This document shows positions 44,849 through 56,800 of a stretch of 64,000 bases of DNA, in pieces (positions within the stretch are counted from its first letter, which is position 1; every line of letters begins with the position of its first letter). Source of the stretch: Malurus cyaneus samueli (Eukaryota; Chordata; Aves; Passeriformes; Maluridae); the NCBI GenBank assembly GCA_009741485.1, contig CM019237.1, forward strand, positions 45,859,443-45,923,442, read 5' to 3'. The notes beneath the pieces were generated by a model. That model did no database searches. It had not been told where the DNA came from and saw only the letters and a list, made by a program, of their open reading frames with translations. Both the position numbers and the translations under genes were made by a program.

Positions 44849-47800
44849 GTACTTAAATGAGCGATCTCCCGCCTCCCTCGGGGCCCCACGGCGCAGGTAC
44901 ACGGGGGGAAGGGCACAGGGAAGTGGTGATGAAGGCGTGATGGTGCTTCTCTCGTCGGGTGGAGAGACACTCCCAGGGCACGCGTAGGAGCCACAAGGCT
45001 TTTTGGGGTGGTCACAGCAGCTTCTGTGATATGGGAGAGATGTGTCGCATCAGAATCAGTCAGGAGGCACAGGGAGAAAACTCAACAGTGGATGTTTTCC
45101 TTTGAGAGCAAAGTCCTCTGTGTTAACATCTATCCATATCATGATGGACCAGCTGTATGCTCAGGGTATGGGTGCACTGAACACATCCCTATCCCTAGAG
45201 GCTGAGCTGGGACCCTTGGGAAGAAATGGAGGTTGTTTTTGGTTTGTTTTTTTTTTAAAGCGCAAATAATCTCCAAATGCTGAGGATGATTATTTTCCTT
45301 TAATCCACTTTCAGGGCAAAGCACGTGCCATTCCCCAGCGATCAGGACATGGCCTCAGGGCTGCTGTGGGGTGACCACCCACCCAGGGCTAGCAGCAGCT
45401 CAGAGAACCCTGTAATTAATACATGGTGACTGCTGGGGAAGTCCTAGCAACCAGTATTGGACAATGTAACCATACAAGAGATCCAGTCCAGGCATTCAGC
45501 AGCCTTCCTGGCACCACTGAATTAACTCATATAGACATCTGCATTACCTGTTAACAGCATTGCTGAAGCTGGAGAAAGTCTGATCTTACTCAACCTTGAT
45601 TTGTTTTTATCAGCCCCACTGGAGCAGAAGCCTACACCATCTCAGTAAAAGCAGAGGGAAACTCAGATCTCTTGCACACATAAGCTTTACTGTTCCACTT
45701 GGAATTCCCCACAAAAGTTCCCCCTAACACAGATAAAGCACATTTCTGCCTGCAGATTTTAAGTTTGGTTAAATTAGAGTTGATCAGAGCATTTTCCTTT
45801 CACTTAGGGTATTGATACCCATGATACCTGTTACCACATCTTCTTGGCCTTATGGTAGAACATCCAGGGGGGGTTGGCAGCACGCAGTCAGACAGGTATT
45901 CTTTTTGGAGCCTACTTCACTTTTGGCTCTCCCCAGGTACTAGCGCAATGTAGAGATGATCTAAGCAGAATAACTAAGTAGCTCTAAATAGCCATGTGTT
46001 AGAAACTAGTTAGAGAATTAAAGGCTGAGATGAAAAAAAATCACTCTCTAGCTGAGAGTAATATTTGTTTTGAGTTCCAACAAACAATATTCTCCCAGAA
46101 TATTGTGTTATTAAAATATCCTCTTCCTTTCTTTCCTAAAAATTGCAGATCCCAAAGGAGTGACACAGGGCAGACAGCCCTTCAAAAGCATGGCTAGGGG
46201 GGGCCTGTGTGACCACCTACATTTAACATCTCCCCTTCTCCCCCAGTGCCATGTGCGGCTCTCCCTCCGCCACGCTATGGATACTACTACGTGGACAGAG
46301 GCTCAGGCGTTTCCTTGGGCTCGGTGCTCGTGTTCTGGTGCCAGGAGGGGTACCAGCTGGTGGGCAGCGAGAGGCTCGCCTGCCTCCGCCAGGAGAGCAC
46401 TTCGTCCTGGAGCCACCCCCCACCCCACTGCCAGGGTAAGGAGCCCTCGGGTGGAACCCAGATCCTGCGCCCACTTCCAGGGGCCCAGCGGGGTGCGGGG
46501 ACAGAGACACACAATCCTTAACTCGGGTGGGGAGGTGCAGCCACCGGCCCTCACACGGGGGCTTCCTCACTCTGACCAAGCCAGCGAGGGGTCACCCGGC
46601 CACCTCGAACGGGGACAGCGAAGGTCCAGCTTGACCCAGTCAGTTGTGGTCAGCACCAGTGAAATGCCTGCTCCAGCAGGGGCACTGAAACTGCTTTTCA
46701 GGAGTTGCAGAAGGCAGGGGGGGTGCCAGAGGGTGAATTCACCTGGAATCAGCTCAGGAGATAACCAGACCTCCCTTACTCCCAGTAACTGCTGCACAAG
46801 TTATCAGGCTGGGTCAAAGCCTGGTACCCAACTCCTGGTTCCAGGCACAGGGAGTCCAGGGCACTGCCAAAAGCTTTCACAACAGGAGGAAAACTGAACT
46901 TTGCAATAACCCAATATATGCTGAACATGTGCCAGCTCCCAGCAGCCCTCCTTAATACTTTTTAAAGTCCATATTTCTTTTTAACATTTTACTTTTTCCC
47001 TTTCTAGCTGTTTTCTTTCTCCCTTTTAAATTTTTTCTATCTTAAGTGTGATTAAAATAGCTCCGTCAAGATACTGCATTTACAATAGTACACATACCTG
47101 CTGACATTTGATTTCCAAGTAGGAAATTAATGTTATTAAAGGAAAACAAATTCATACAATGGTTCTTCACTGTAGCCAGGTGACATTTTTATTCCTTGCT
47201 GTAATCTAGAAAAACATAATTCTCTTGTTAGATATTAAAAAGATGGGGGGGAAAAATGCCACAGGGCAGGAACCTTTACTAACTCCAGCACTGCTAACCC
47301 TCAAGTAACTACACCTGAATGGTAAATTTGTTGAAAATGCCACACAGCTTCTTGTACCAACATACTCACAGCCAACAATACCCTTCCTTCCCTTAACATA
47401 CACTTATACACATGTTGGAGGAGGTGTCTAGCCCATCCTCTTTCTCCAACTCTGTCTTCACCAGACATGACCTACCAAATGTGCTGCTAGTCCTGGGTCA
47501 CCAGCCTTTCAGCCAAGCAATGTTTTTTGCTTAATGCATGAAAAAACTGGAGGTGTCCAGACAATTCATGAAACAACAACAGATCACTGAGACAATCACA
47601 TGGATGTTCAATAAAGGTTCCTGTACAGAATTCCTTGTCACATTTCTTGTCACCTCCTAAACTGCAACAAAGGGACTTGTAAAAGTTGGAGAAGGCAGCA
47701 GCTTCAGGAATTGCTGTGGTACACAGAAAGCAGATAGAGCTGCTTTGGGAGGCTTGCTAATTTTCAGGGTCAGGAAGGGCACTCTTCTAAAATAAAATAT

Positions 47801-50800
47801 TAAAGGTGGAAAAAACATCTAGCAGCTGGGGAAGAAGGAAAAAAAGATCCTAAACCAAACATCATTGACATTTTCACCAGTATCTCCAGCAGACAGCTCC
47901 TGCTGGGCTGCACCCCCAGTTCAGCGGCATCAGCAGGCACAGCCACAGATAAGGCCATTCCAGCCTGCAGTTACAGGGGATGGCTGGATGACAAAAACAT
48001 AGGTTGCTTTTGGGAGAGCACTGGCATCAAAGGGTGTGCACATTCTCCCAACTAACCTGGGCACACGACTCATCTGCAGCAATGCTGCCAGTTCAGAAAC
48101 AGTATATATAGGTCCATTATACAGAGAGTAAATACAGCACTAAAATGGTATCAGAAATGAGAGAAGAGCAAAAGCATGTAGTCAGCAAGTGATGTTTTGC
48201 ACAACAGGATATAGAGAAACACTTCGTGTATATTCAAGACTCAGCTTCTCTGTGCAGTGATTGATTTAGGACTTGTTCCCACCCTCTGAAAGGCCAGTTC
48301 CTACCCTGTCCCATCTCCATTTACATGTTCACAGCTCATCAGTGGAAATTCCTTTTCTTGGCCCTGCCAGCAGCAAACATTTTCAGAAGGCTGTCAGCCT
48401 GAACTATACAGCTCACACCAGCTGAAAAATCCTTCTGCACAGGCATCTTCAGAATTTCAGGCTCTCTGCCACACTCACAAATAACATCAATCACAAGGTC
48501 GCTGGTTTTAAATATGTCTGCTTAGAAGTATAAAAGCTTACTGGAGGCCTTCTGCACATTAGGAGCTCTTCATCCCCTGTTGTTCAGTGACAGTATTTTA
48601 CACCTTTATGCAAGGTGGCTGAGAAACATAGGAGTTGTAACAAATTCTCTGCCATATCTTCAGGCACATTATTGCATGCTATCAACCCCAAATGCCACTG
48701 GCATTTAATTCAGAAAATATAAACAAGATTTTCATGCTTCAGATTTAAAAGGATACCACTAGTAACAGTTAAGACAGCCTGTAGCTAGTGCCACGAGTGA
48801 AGACAACAGAATCCCTTGAAAAGATTTAAAGTGTGTATGCCTTTTCCACCCTTCAATGCAGTATGTTACCATACAAAGCAGTATTTCCAATGATAAGGCA
48901 GTTCTGGCTTAGATGAATAAGAAAATCCCAAACATGCAATGGCATATGGTTTTGACTAGATGCAGTTATTAAAAATCCAAGGTTAAAAAAGTCAGAAAGC
49001 AAACACAAAATCATCATCAAGTTTTTTGTTTTATTTAAGATTTTAGTTTTAATTCTGGAGAAAGAGGTACATTTCCTTGGTTTTAGTTTTAGCGTCAGGT
49101 TATAACCATGTTTATTCATCTGTTTCTTTTTTCCTGTCTTTTCAATACTGCACAAACGTCCAGAAACTACAGGGTTAAGTAAAAGCTGCAGGCAGAGGAG
49201 GTCAGAGGTTGCTCCTGATGGTGATCATGTGGCCCCAATGCAGTGCTATCCCAGAGTGCCCTAATGCCATGTCCTGCTGCCGGCCCACCTGCACCGCGAC
49301 CTGCTGCCCCTCTACTACCGCAGCGTGGAGGAACACAAGGTCTTCGACAACTTTGGGAAGCCGGTTTGAAAATTTAAACTGCCGTTCAACTTTTCTTCCT
49401 TTTTTTTCTTTAAACACTATCACTCCTTGAGCTCAGGAAAGAATTTCAGAAGCAGCCAATTACTGCACCTGGGTTTGTAAATGGGGAAAATCTGACACTT
49501 CATGTTCAAAGACTTTTTTATATACAATCCTTTTATTTCCCTCCCCTGTTCAGCAGTGCCCATTTCAAACAGGAGTGTCTGGGTTCTAAGCTTCTTAGTT
49601 GATCATTTTTGTGTGATGCATAAAGCCAAGTCTGAGCAGCTCCAGCATCAACCTAAAGTCTATGTGCAGATGTTCAGGGTTTTTGAACCTGAGTCTGATT
49701 TTCTGTTTTGGGCTCTTTTAAACGCTGAAAGTAAAAACAGACTGTTACCAAGAACAAGAATGAGATTAGAGTATCTGGAAGCATTTACAATTTAATTGCA
49801 CTTGAATATAGAAGGAGACTTAAAGGGGCTTTTTGTTGTGCTACTCAAAACTCACCATATCCTCCCATTTCTATACAGATAATCTTAGACTTGAAAGATG
49901 CATTGACGAGAGCACAAAGCTAGCCAATCAAGGGGGAAGCATGAATTTATCTTTAATAATAAGAACCTGAACACATTTGAAAGCAAACAAACAACCAAAA
50001 CAACCCCCCCCCCCCCAAAAAAAAAAAAAAAAAGGCAAAAAAAAAAAGCCCAATCCAAAGACCCAACAAAATCTTTCAGGGGTGTTTCATCCCTTCTCTC
50101 CAGCATTAGAAATTCCAATCAAGGATATCAGGCAGGACTCAAAATGCTAACCTACAGTGCCATCAATTGCATTTGGAAAGCAATGACCCCATATTTCTGT
50201 CCAGCATTTCCCAGGGTGGAAGCCCAAAAGCAGTTCCAGGCAGCACATGCAGAGCCTGGCCAGGCAGCTTCAGGACACCTCAGGCCCTGTTTGCACCCCA
50301 GGACAGACCTATGCCTCTGCAGCATGCCAAAGGCACCTGGGCACGCGGGGCTTGTTGAGCAATGTGGCATTCATGTCTGCACAGAGATGCTGTTGTATCT
50401 CGGGGGCACTGTGGTGTTTAGTTGGAGGAGATGCTGGCAGCCCCAAGGACTGTTGCATGCATGGGGCTGGGAATAAAAACAAGAACCTCCAGCATGCCTG
50501 TTTACTCAAGGATCCAAACTGCAATATTCAAACAATCCTGCTACAAAGGCTGGGAGCCACAGTCTGCTGAATTCATTATCTGTCAACATTTGCATCATAT
50601 TTCAAGGAAAGGAGCCTTAAAAAGATGCAAGGAAGCAATTCCTTGTGCTAAGACAAGGTTTAATAGTAGGTGTGAATACCACTGCCATTTTTCCCTGGAG
50701 TGAGGGCTAGGGACACTGTTTTTTTTTTTCTATTTCTAATAATAATAAAGGAATCTATCTCAATTTCACCTCCTATGTCTTTTTTTCACACAACCAAGCT

Positions 50801-53800
50801 ATGGAAATTCTGCTTTGGGGGCTGGCTTTAAAGGGGGAGGAAGCAGGTGGTAAAACTTCTACAGATCCCTGGAAAGTGATGCTGACAGTGGCCATTTACC
50901 AGCAACTGCACAAGAAGGAAAAGAAAAAAACCTTGCCTCTTAAGGCAACTGACACCTTAGAAAGGACAGGGAAAACAAGACCTGCTCTGCTCTTCCCTTC
51001 AGCTCACATCCTAACCTGACCTTCCCCTCCTCTTTTGTCCAGCCATGACTAATGCACAGGGAGGGGAATAATCCTGCTTCAAGGTAAGCAGTCCCCTCCC
51101 AGCTGCCCACAAGACTGTCCAGATTCCTCATGGAAAAGCCATGAGTTTGGACACAGTGCTACGAGGTGTTTTGGGGTCTCATGAGTCCATTGGTGCCGTA
51201 CCCATGGACTCTGCTTCCACTTCTGCTGCACTGAAATAGGGTTCATTGCTGGGCATTCAGCCCAGGATCTGCCCTGGGAACAGTGCTACCCAATTGTCTT
51301 GTTCAGGAGGAGTTGTCTTAAGAGACAAAAATCAAGAAATAAGAAGAAAAACTGAATAGGATGGGAATGAGACTTTTCCTATCCATTTCTTTCTCTGTTC
51401 CTCTCCTCTTGGCATGTTTGCCATGACTCCAAAAAACCTCACTACAATTTTCTTCTTTCCAAAGAGATTTTTGTTAAAAAAATACACTTGGGACTCAGTT
51501 TGTTGTTCCCTGGATTTGAGTGAGGCTTTAAAACGTTAGGCTTTAAAATATGTATTTTTTTGCTGCGTAATATTAGAGATTAACACCTGCTTTCACTACA
51601 AACTGAAATTATGCACATTTTACATATAGAAATCTTTTGCCAAACTGTTCCAAAAGGTGCTGATTTTTGAAGTGTCACAACAAAAGACTTAGGCATTTTC
51701 AATACTGGACACTGTAATTTTTCATACAGAGAAAACTGTCAATTGAACACAAGTATTTTATACAAGTAATATTAAAAAAAAATTTTACTTGACAAAACTG
51801 AAATGTTTCCTTGGAGTAACATACTCCTGACCTTTTTTTGTGCTGTATGCAAAGCTAAGCTTCAAAAGAGAACTATTTAATCCCAAAACATAGTTTTAGC
51901 CTAATTTCTCCAACAAGGAAGAGCAGACAGCCAGGTCCCCTTCAAAACTCATTTCAAGTAGCAGGCAGAACCAATGGAAGAGAAATGGGTTAAACGGCAG
52001 GAAGGTCACTTCTACTACAAGCTTCCATATCAACCCCTTAGTCTTTGCCTCAGTTCCTTGGACCAGCACAGCAAAGTGCCAAGTTAAAGTGTGAAGAGCC
52101 ACACTCAGCTTGCAGCTCAGGGAAGGCACCATCAGCAAGGCAACAAGAAGCACAATTTGCATTCATTTACCAATGAGGGGGGAGGACGGAAGGCAACTGT
52201 ATTTAAGCTTTAAGTAATTTGGAAACTGGAAGAAGCAAACCCTCTTAGGCTATAATCCCAGGCATTCTTGGAATGTTACCCAGTGGTTCCTGTTGGGGGC
52301 CACATTCACTGAACCACATGTACGACGTTTTTAAAAAAAAATTAGATTATAATACTAGCAATATCCTGCAGAGAAGGTGGAACTGAAGGAAACCATCTGA
52401 AGAGGCTGGGACAGCTGCAAGGCCAGCTCATGCCCATCTCTGTCCAGGCAACACTTCACAAGCAGTGCTCTCTGCTGAGTGGTGAACAAAGTATCCTCAG
52501 TGGGTGTTTGGGTGTTTGTTTTTTTAACAGGAATTTAAGCTTTAGACTCCACTGTAAACCTCAGCTGGCATGCTTATGTAGAAAGAGCTAAACAAGTTTT
52601 GGTCACAACTTTAAAATTCTCCAGTGAAGGTCGGTGTACCGGCCTCCTGTGCACTGTTAGCACTGGCAGAAGATGGCTCAGACCCTCTGGAGATCTGGCC
52701 AAGATTAATGCTGGGACCTGTAACATCCAAATGATAAAGCCATGGAACTCTAAAAGATATTCATGGTAAGCTTGAAAACAATGGCCACCTTCTGGCAGTA
52801 CAAGCTTTCTAGAACAACATTTTAAGCACTGGTAGGAAGAGCAAAGAGCTAGGCAAGTCCCATTCCCTCTCCACGCACCTCAAACAGACACATTTGTCAA
52901 TTTTTCAAGTCTGAGGACTGGGAAAAAGAAATAGCCAATCTAGCAAGATTTCAGAGGAGACAACCACAGTAACTATGTGATGCCGTATATTCCCACTGAT
53001 TCAACTGTGTTGCAGGAGATGGGAATCTCCTCCCCATCATTGTCTGGCAGATTCACTCTCTCATTGATTTTTAGATTAAAAAGGAATTTCTGTACTGATC
53101 TTCCTCGCAGTGACACCACCTCTGTTCTAATGAACTTCCACACTTTAAATGACTGCATCAGACCACCCTAGATCAGTGCTTTTGAAACACAAATTCACAG
53201 TAACAAATCTGTGAAGACAGGTCACTCAATTCACTTTAAACCTCTACAATGCAGCAATCTGGAGTCCTGTGTCCCCACAAGTCACTCTAGTTCCCTGTAC
53301 TTGTGATTTGGCAACAACTTCATGGCCATTTCCGTCTTCAAGAGCCTTCAATTTTGCCACAGAAACATCAGCAGTGTGTCTAGGGCAAAGCAAACTCCAG
53401 AATGAAGGGAAGATGAAGATCTCTCTTATCTACAGTACTCTTGTATTTGTAGATCACAGCATGTGAAGCTACAGCTTTTCTTACAACTGCCAACCCAAAG
53501 CTATAATACTTCACCTTTTTACTCTTCAGAAGCTTTATTTAGTGTCACAATATTAAGAGAAACTCAAGAGCCCCTTCCTATTGTTTACTGGAATCAAAAG
53601 ACAAAAACTTTCCAAACATCATTAAGAGTGGTTAGATAAAAAGCAATTTCTTTCATAGAAAGCACTGAAAGCTTTCAGGTGCACAAATATGGCTATATAG
53701 GCATCAGTGATAGAGGTATTTAAAATTCTTACAATTTTTATAAGGTGAATTAAATTAAGAACATCTAGCACGTACATCCAGGAGATCAACTGCCTTTTAG

Positions 53801-56800
53801 TACCACACACTTGGGTCAGCCCCCTGGCATAGGTCACAGGGGCTTCTTTGCCTATATCTTGTTATGTCTCCTAAGTTCTGGTACAAAACAAGATATCTTT
53901 TCTCAGAAATTCTCTTCTTAAGATAAGATCTAAACAGCAATTCAAAAATGTGTTGACAAGGTCTAGCTTATTATTCTAAACATAGAAAGGGGGCAAACGA
54001 AAAATACTTAGAAACCATACAACTATATATTAAAAATCTAAAAAAACTACAATATATGAAAAAGCTAAAAGCTTTAGGGATTACATCCATTGGACACATC
54101 CCAAAGTAGGAAAAAGATTGCTGAACATTTGGGCAAAGAGGAAGGAGCACAAGCTCTCACAGTTCCCTTACACTGCCATTCATTTATCAAACAGATGAGC
54201 ATTGCACCAGTGAAGTGGAAAGCACTTGCACTGCTGGCCATACAGTCACCATGCTGCTGAGATGTAACACAACGACCCCTGCTAAAGCACAGGCTCATGC
54301 CAAACACCACTTCACATATATGTGCTCTTGGGCCACACTGAAAAACTTGTCACGACAGCTGGACTGGAGGAGAGTTCATCCCCCTCAAAGTTACAAGTAC
54401 CTACAAAGACCCTTCAAGCAGGTCCGGTACAACTCAGTCCCACAACCATTCAAGGCACTGGCCACCTCTCCGTTTCTTGACAACATTAGTTCCGGTCAGT
54501 GATTTTTATTATTTTATTTATTTTTATATATACCACAACAACTTTTCCTCAGAGGAGGAATCAGTCCTAAGCAATAAACACCTGCCATTGCACTGATTTA
54601 TCATGCTCTTAGAGACCAAACATCAAACCTAAAGCTCTTTGCAATCTAAGGCAACTTCCTCATGCCCAGAAGAGAGATATTGAACAACAAGCACCAGGGA
54701 CCACAGCTTCTCAAGAAAGTATATTTTTCTAAACTCCCTTGTAAGATAAATATGGATACTGAGCATGACCCTTTCCCTCCCACCACAATAGATAAAGCCA
54801 GTAAATCTCTCTCCACAACAGCATGACCAGCTTTACCCAACTATAAAAAAAATCCCAAACTGAACAAGCAAACATAACCACAAAGCCAAAACCATCCTCA
54901 TTTTCCCTAAAATCCAACATTTTCAATGCTTATGATTAAATGAGCATCTCAAGGAAAAAAAACTTCTTGGACAACAGAGTCTGTGATGGAGAAGAAAACT
55001 AATCTTCAGAGTTCAGTAAGTCCCCAAATGGGGGACAGCGAAGGTCCAGCTTGACCCAGTCAGTTGTGGTCAGCACCGTGAAATGCCTGCTCCAGCAGGG
55101 GCACTGAAACTGCTTTTCAGGAGTGCAGAAGGCAGGGGGGGTGCCAGAGGGTGAATTCACCTGGATCATCTCAGCAGATAACCAGACCTCTCTCGGGCAC
55201 CGGGTCCCGCGTTGCGGTGGCCGCCTCGCTGCTGAGCGGAGCCGTCATCCTGGCACTGTCCGTCTCGTTCGCCGTGTGCTGCTGGCGGGACAGAGCGAGG
55301 AAGAGCCGCGGAGGGTGAGTATGGAGGCGGGGTGGGAGCGGTGGGATGGGTTTCGCAGGAGAGAGGAGCAGCTGCGGGAGCTGGAGGAGCGTCGCTGCTG
55401 CCACCTGCTGAGACACGCGGATTGCGCGCACTCGGGACACTTGTGACCCACCTGCTCTTTCATAACCCTATCGCTCATACGTCTGAAACCATCAAGCATA
55501 AAAAGTTAAACTGCTGCTCCAAAGCCAAGGTATGTTTGATTTTGGAAGGGGTTCCGGCAGTGGGGATGCTGCTGCTGATTGCGGAGGGGGCTCCTGTTGC
55601 ATGTCTGAGGAATGGGAGGCCATATAGAGACCTGGACAAGCTCAAGAATTTAACAAGACCAAGTGCAAGGTGCTGCACCTGGATCAGTGCAACCCTGGGT
55701 ATCAACACAGGCTGGGGATGAACAGATCAAGAGCAGCCCTGCCAAGAAGGACTTGGGGATGGGTACTGGTGGATGAGAGGTTGGACATGACCCAGCAATG
55801 TGCACTCACAGCCCAGAAAGCCAAATGTGTCCTGGGCTGCATCCAAAGCAATGTGGCCAGCAGGGCAGGGGAGGGGATTCTGCCCCTCTGCTCTGCTCTG
55901 GTGAGACCCCACCTGCAGTGCTGCATCCAGCTCTAGGGTCCCCAGGGTAAGAAAGATGTGGTCCTGTTTGAGTACAGCCCAGATGAGGCCACAAAGGTGA
56001 TCAGAGGGCTGGAGCACTTCTCCTATGAGTAAAGACTGTGAAACTTGGCATTTGGGCTGCAGAAAAGCAGGCTCCTGAAGATCTTATAGCAGCCTTCCAG
56101 TACTTGATGCAGGCCTACAAGAAAGACAGGTACAAACTTTTTAACAGGGACAGTTATGATATATTTTAAAGTGAAGGAGGGTTGACTGAGATTGAGTATG
56201 AAGAAGAGGGTGGTAAAACACTGGAAAAGATTGCTCAGAGAGGCTGTAGATGCCCCATCCCTGAAAATATTCAAGGTCAGATTGGATGGGGCACTGAGCA
56301 ACCTGATCTGATTGAAGGGATCCCTGCTCATTGCAGTGGGGATAGACAACTTAAAGGACACTTCCAACCGAAATTATTCTAAAAATCCATTAGCTTGGTG
56401 ATTTACAAAAAGCTCCCTGTTATCAGAAGAAGGGAACAGACAATACATGAAACATGGCTGATAGGAATATCCCTTTTTGTAAGCTAAGTTCAGTGCAACT
56501 GCCTGCACAGCCCAGGGCAGGGGAGGGGAAGGAGAAGCATTGTCTCCTGGAAAGAACTGGAAGAAAAATCATGATGGGAAGTAGGACTGGACAAGCAGAG
56601 GTGCCAGGACCACACTCACAGAGCATGATCTCTGCAGCAGCATGGCCCGGTTTACCTGGCCTACAATCCCGCAGGACCTCTTTGTATCTCGGGCAAGGGA
56701 TTACAGTAACAGCAGCCTAGGAATGACCTGAGGAAAATCCAGACTCATCGTCAGAAGTGCACAAGGACGAGGAGTTAAAAAATACCATGCCCTGCAAGCG

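Larger units (their letters stand above)
49266..55192. repeat. block B copy 1 (about 5.9 kb direct duplicate)
   Basis: It runs colinear with 57692-63562, from the same point inside the terminal exon, through 3' flank, to the ACCAGACCTCTCT word. Copies differ mainly by one- or two-base insertions and deletions. AATAAA at 50744-50749 is a candidate polyadenylation signal for the SUSD3-like mRNA. Confidence 0.95.

Noticed and set aside
46160..46897. A 245-codon + strand open frame
   Set aside because: It overlaps the sushi exon in a different frame and runs through intron and block A. The sushi cysteine pattern and splice sites support the other frame; this is a GC-rich shadow.
49209..49430. 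An open frame MSCCRPTCTATCC-type in the truncated terminal exon copy
   Set aside because: It is a cysteine-rich reading in the wrong frame of the SUSD3-like last exon and begins in unrelated joined sequence, so it is not a small secreted cysteine-rich protein.
55615..56390. Possible coding exons in open frames of 66-129 codons here
   Set aside because: The sequence is a CR1 3'-end fragment; its open frames are on both strands and belong to the non-coding part of the element.
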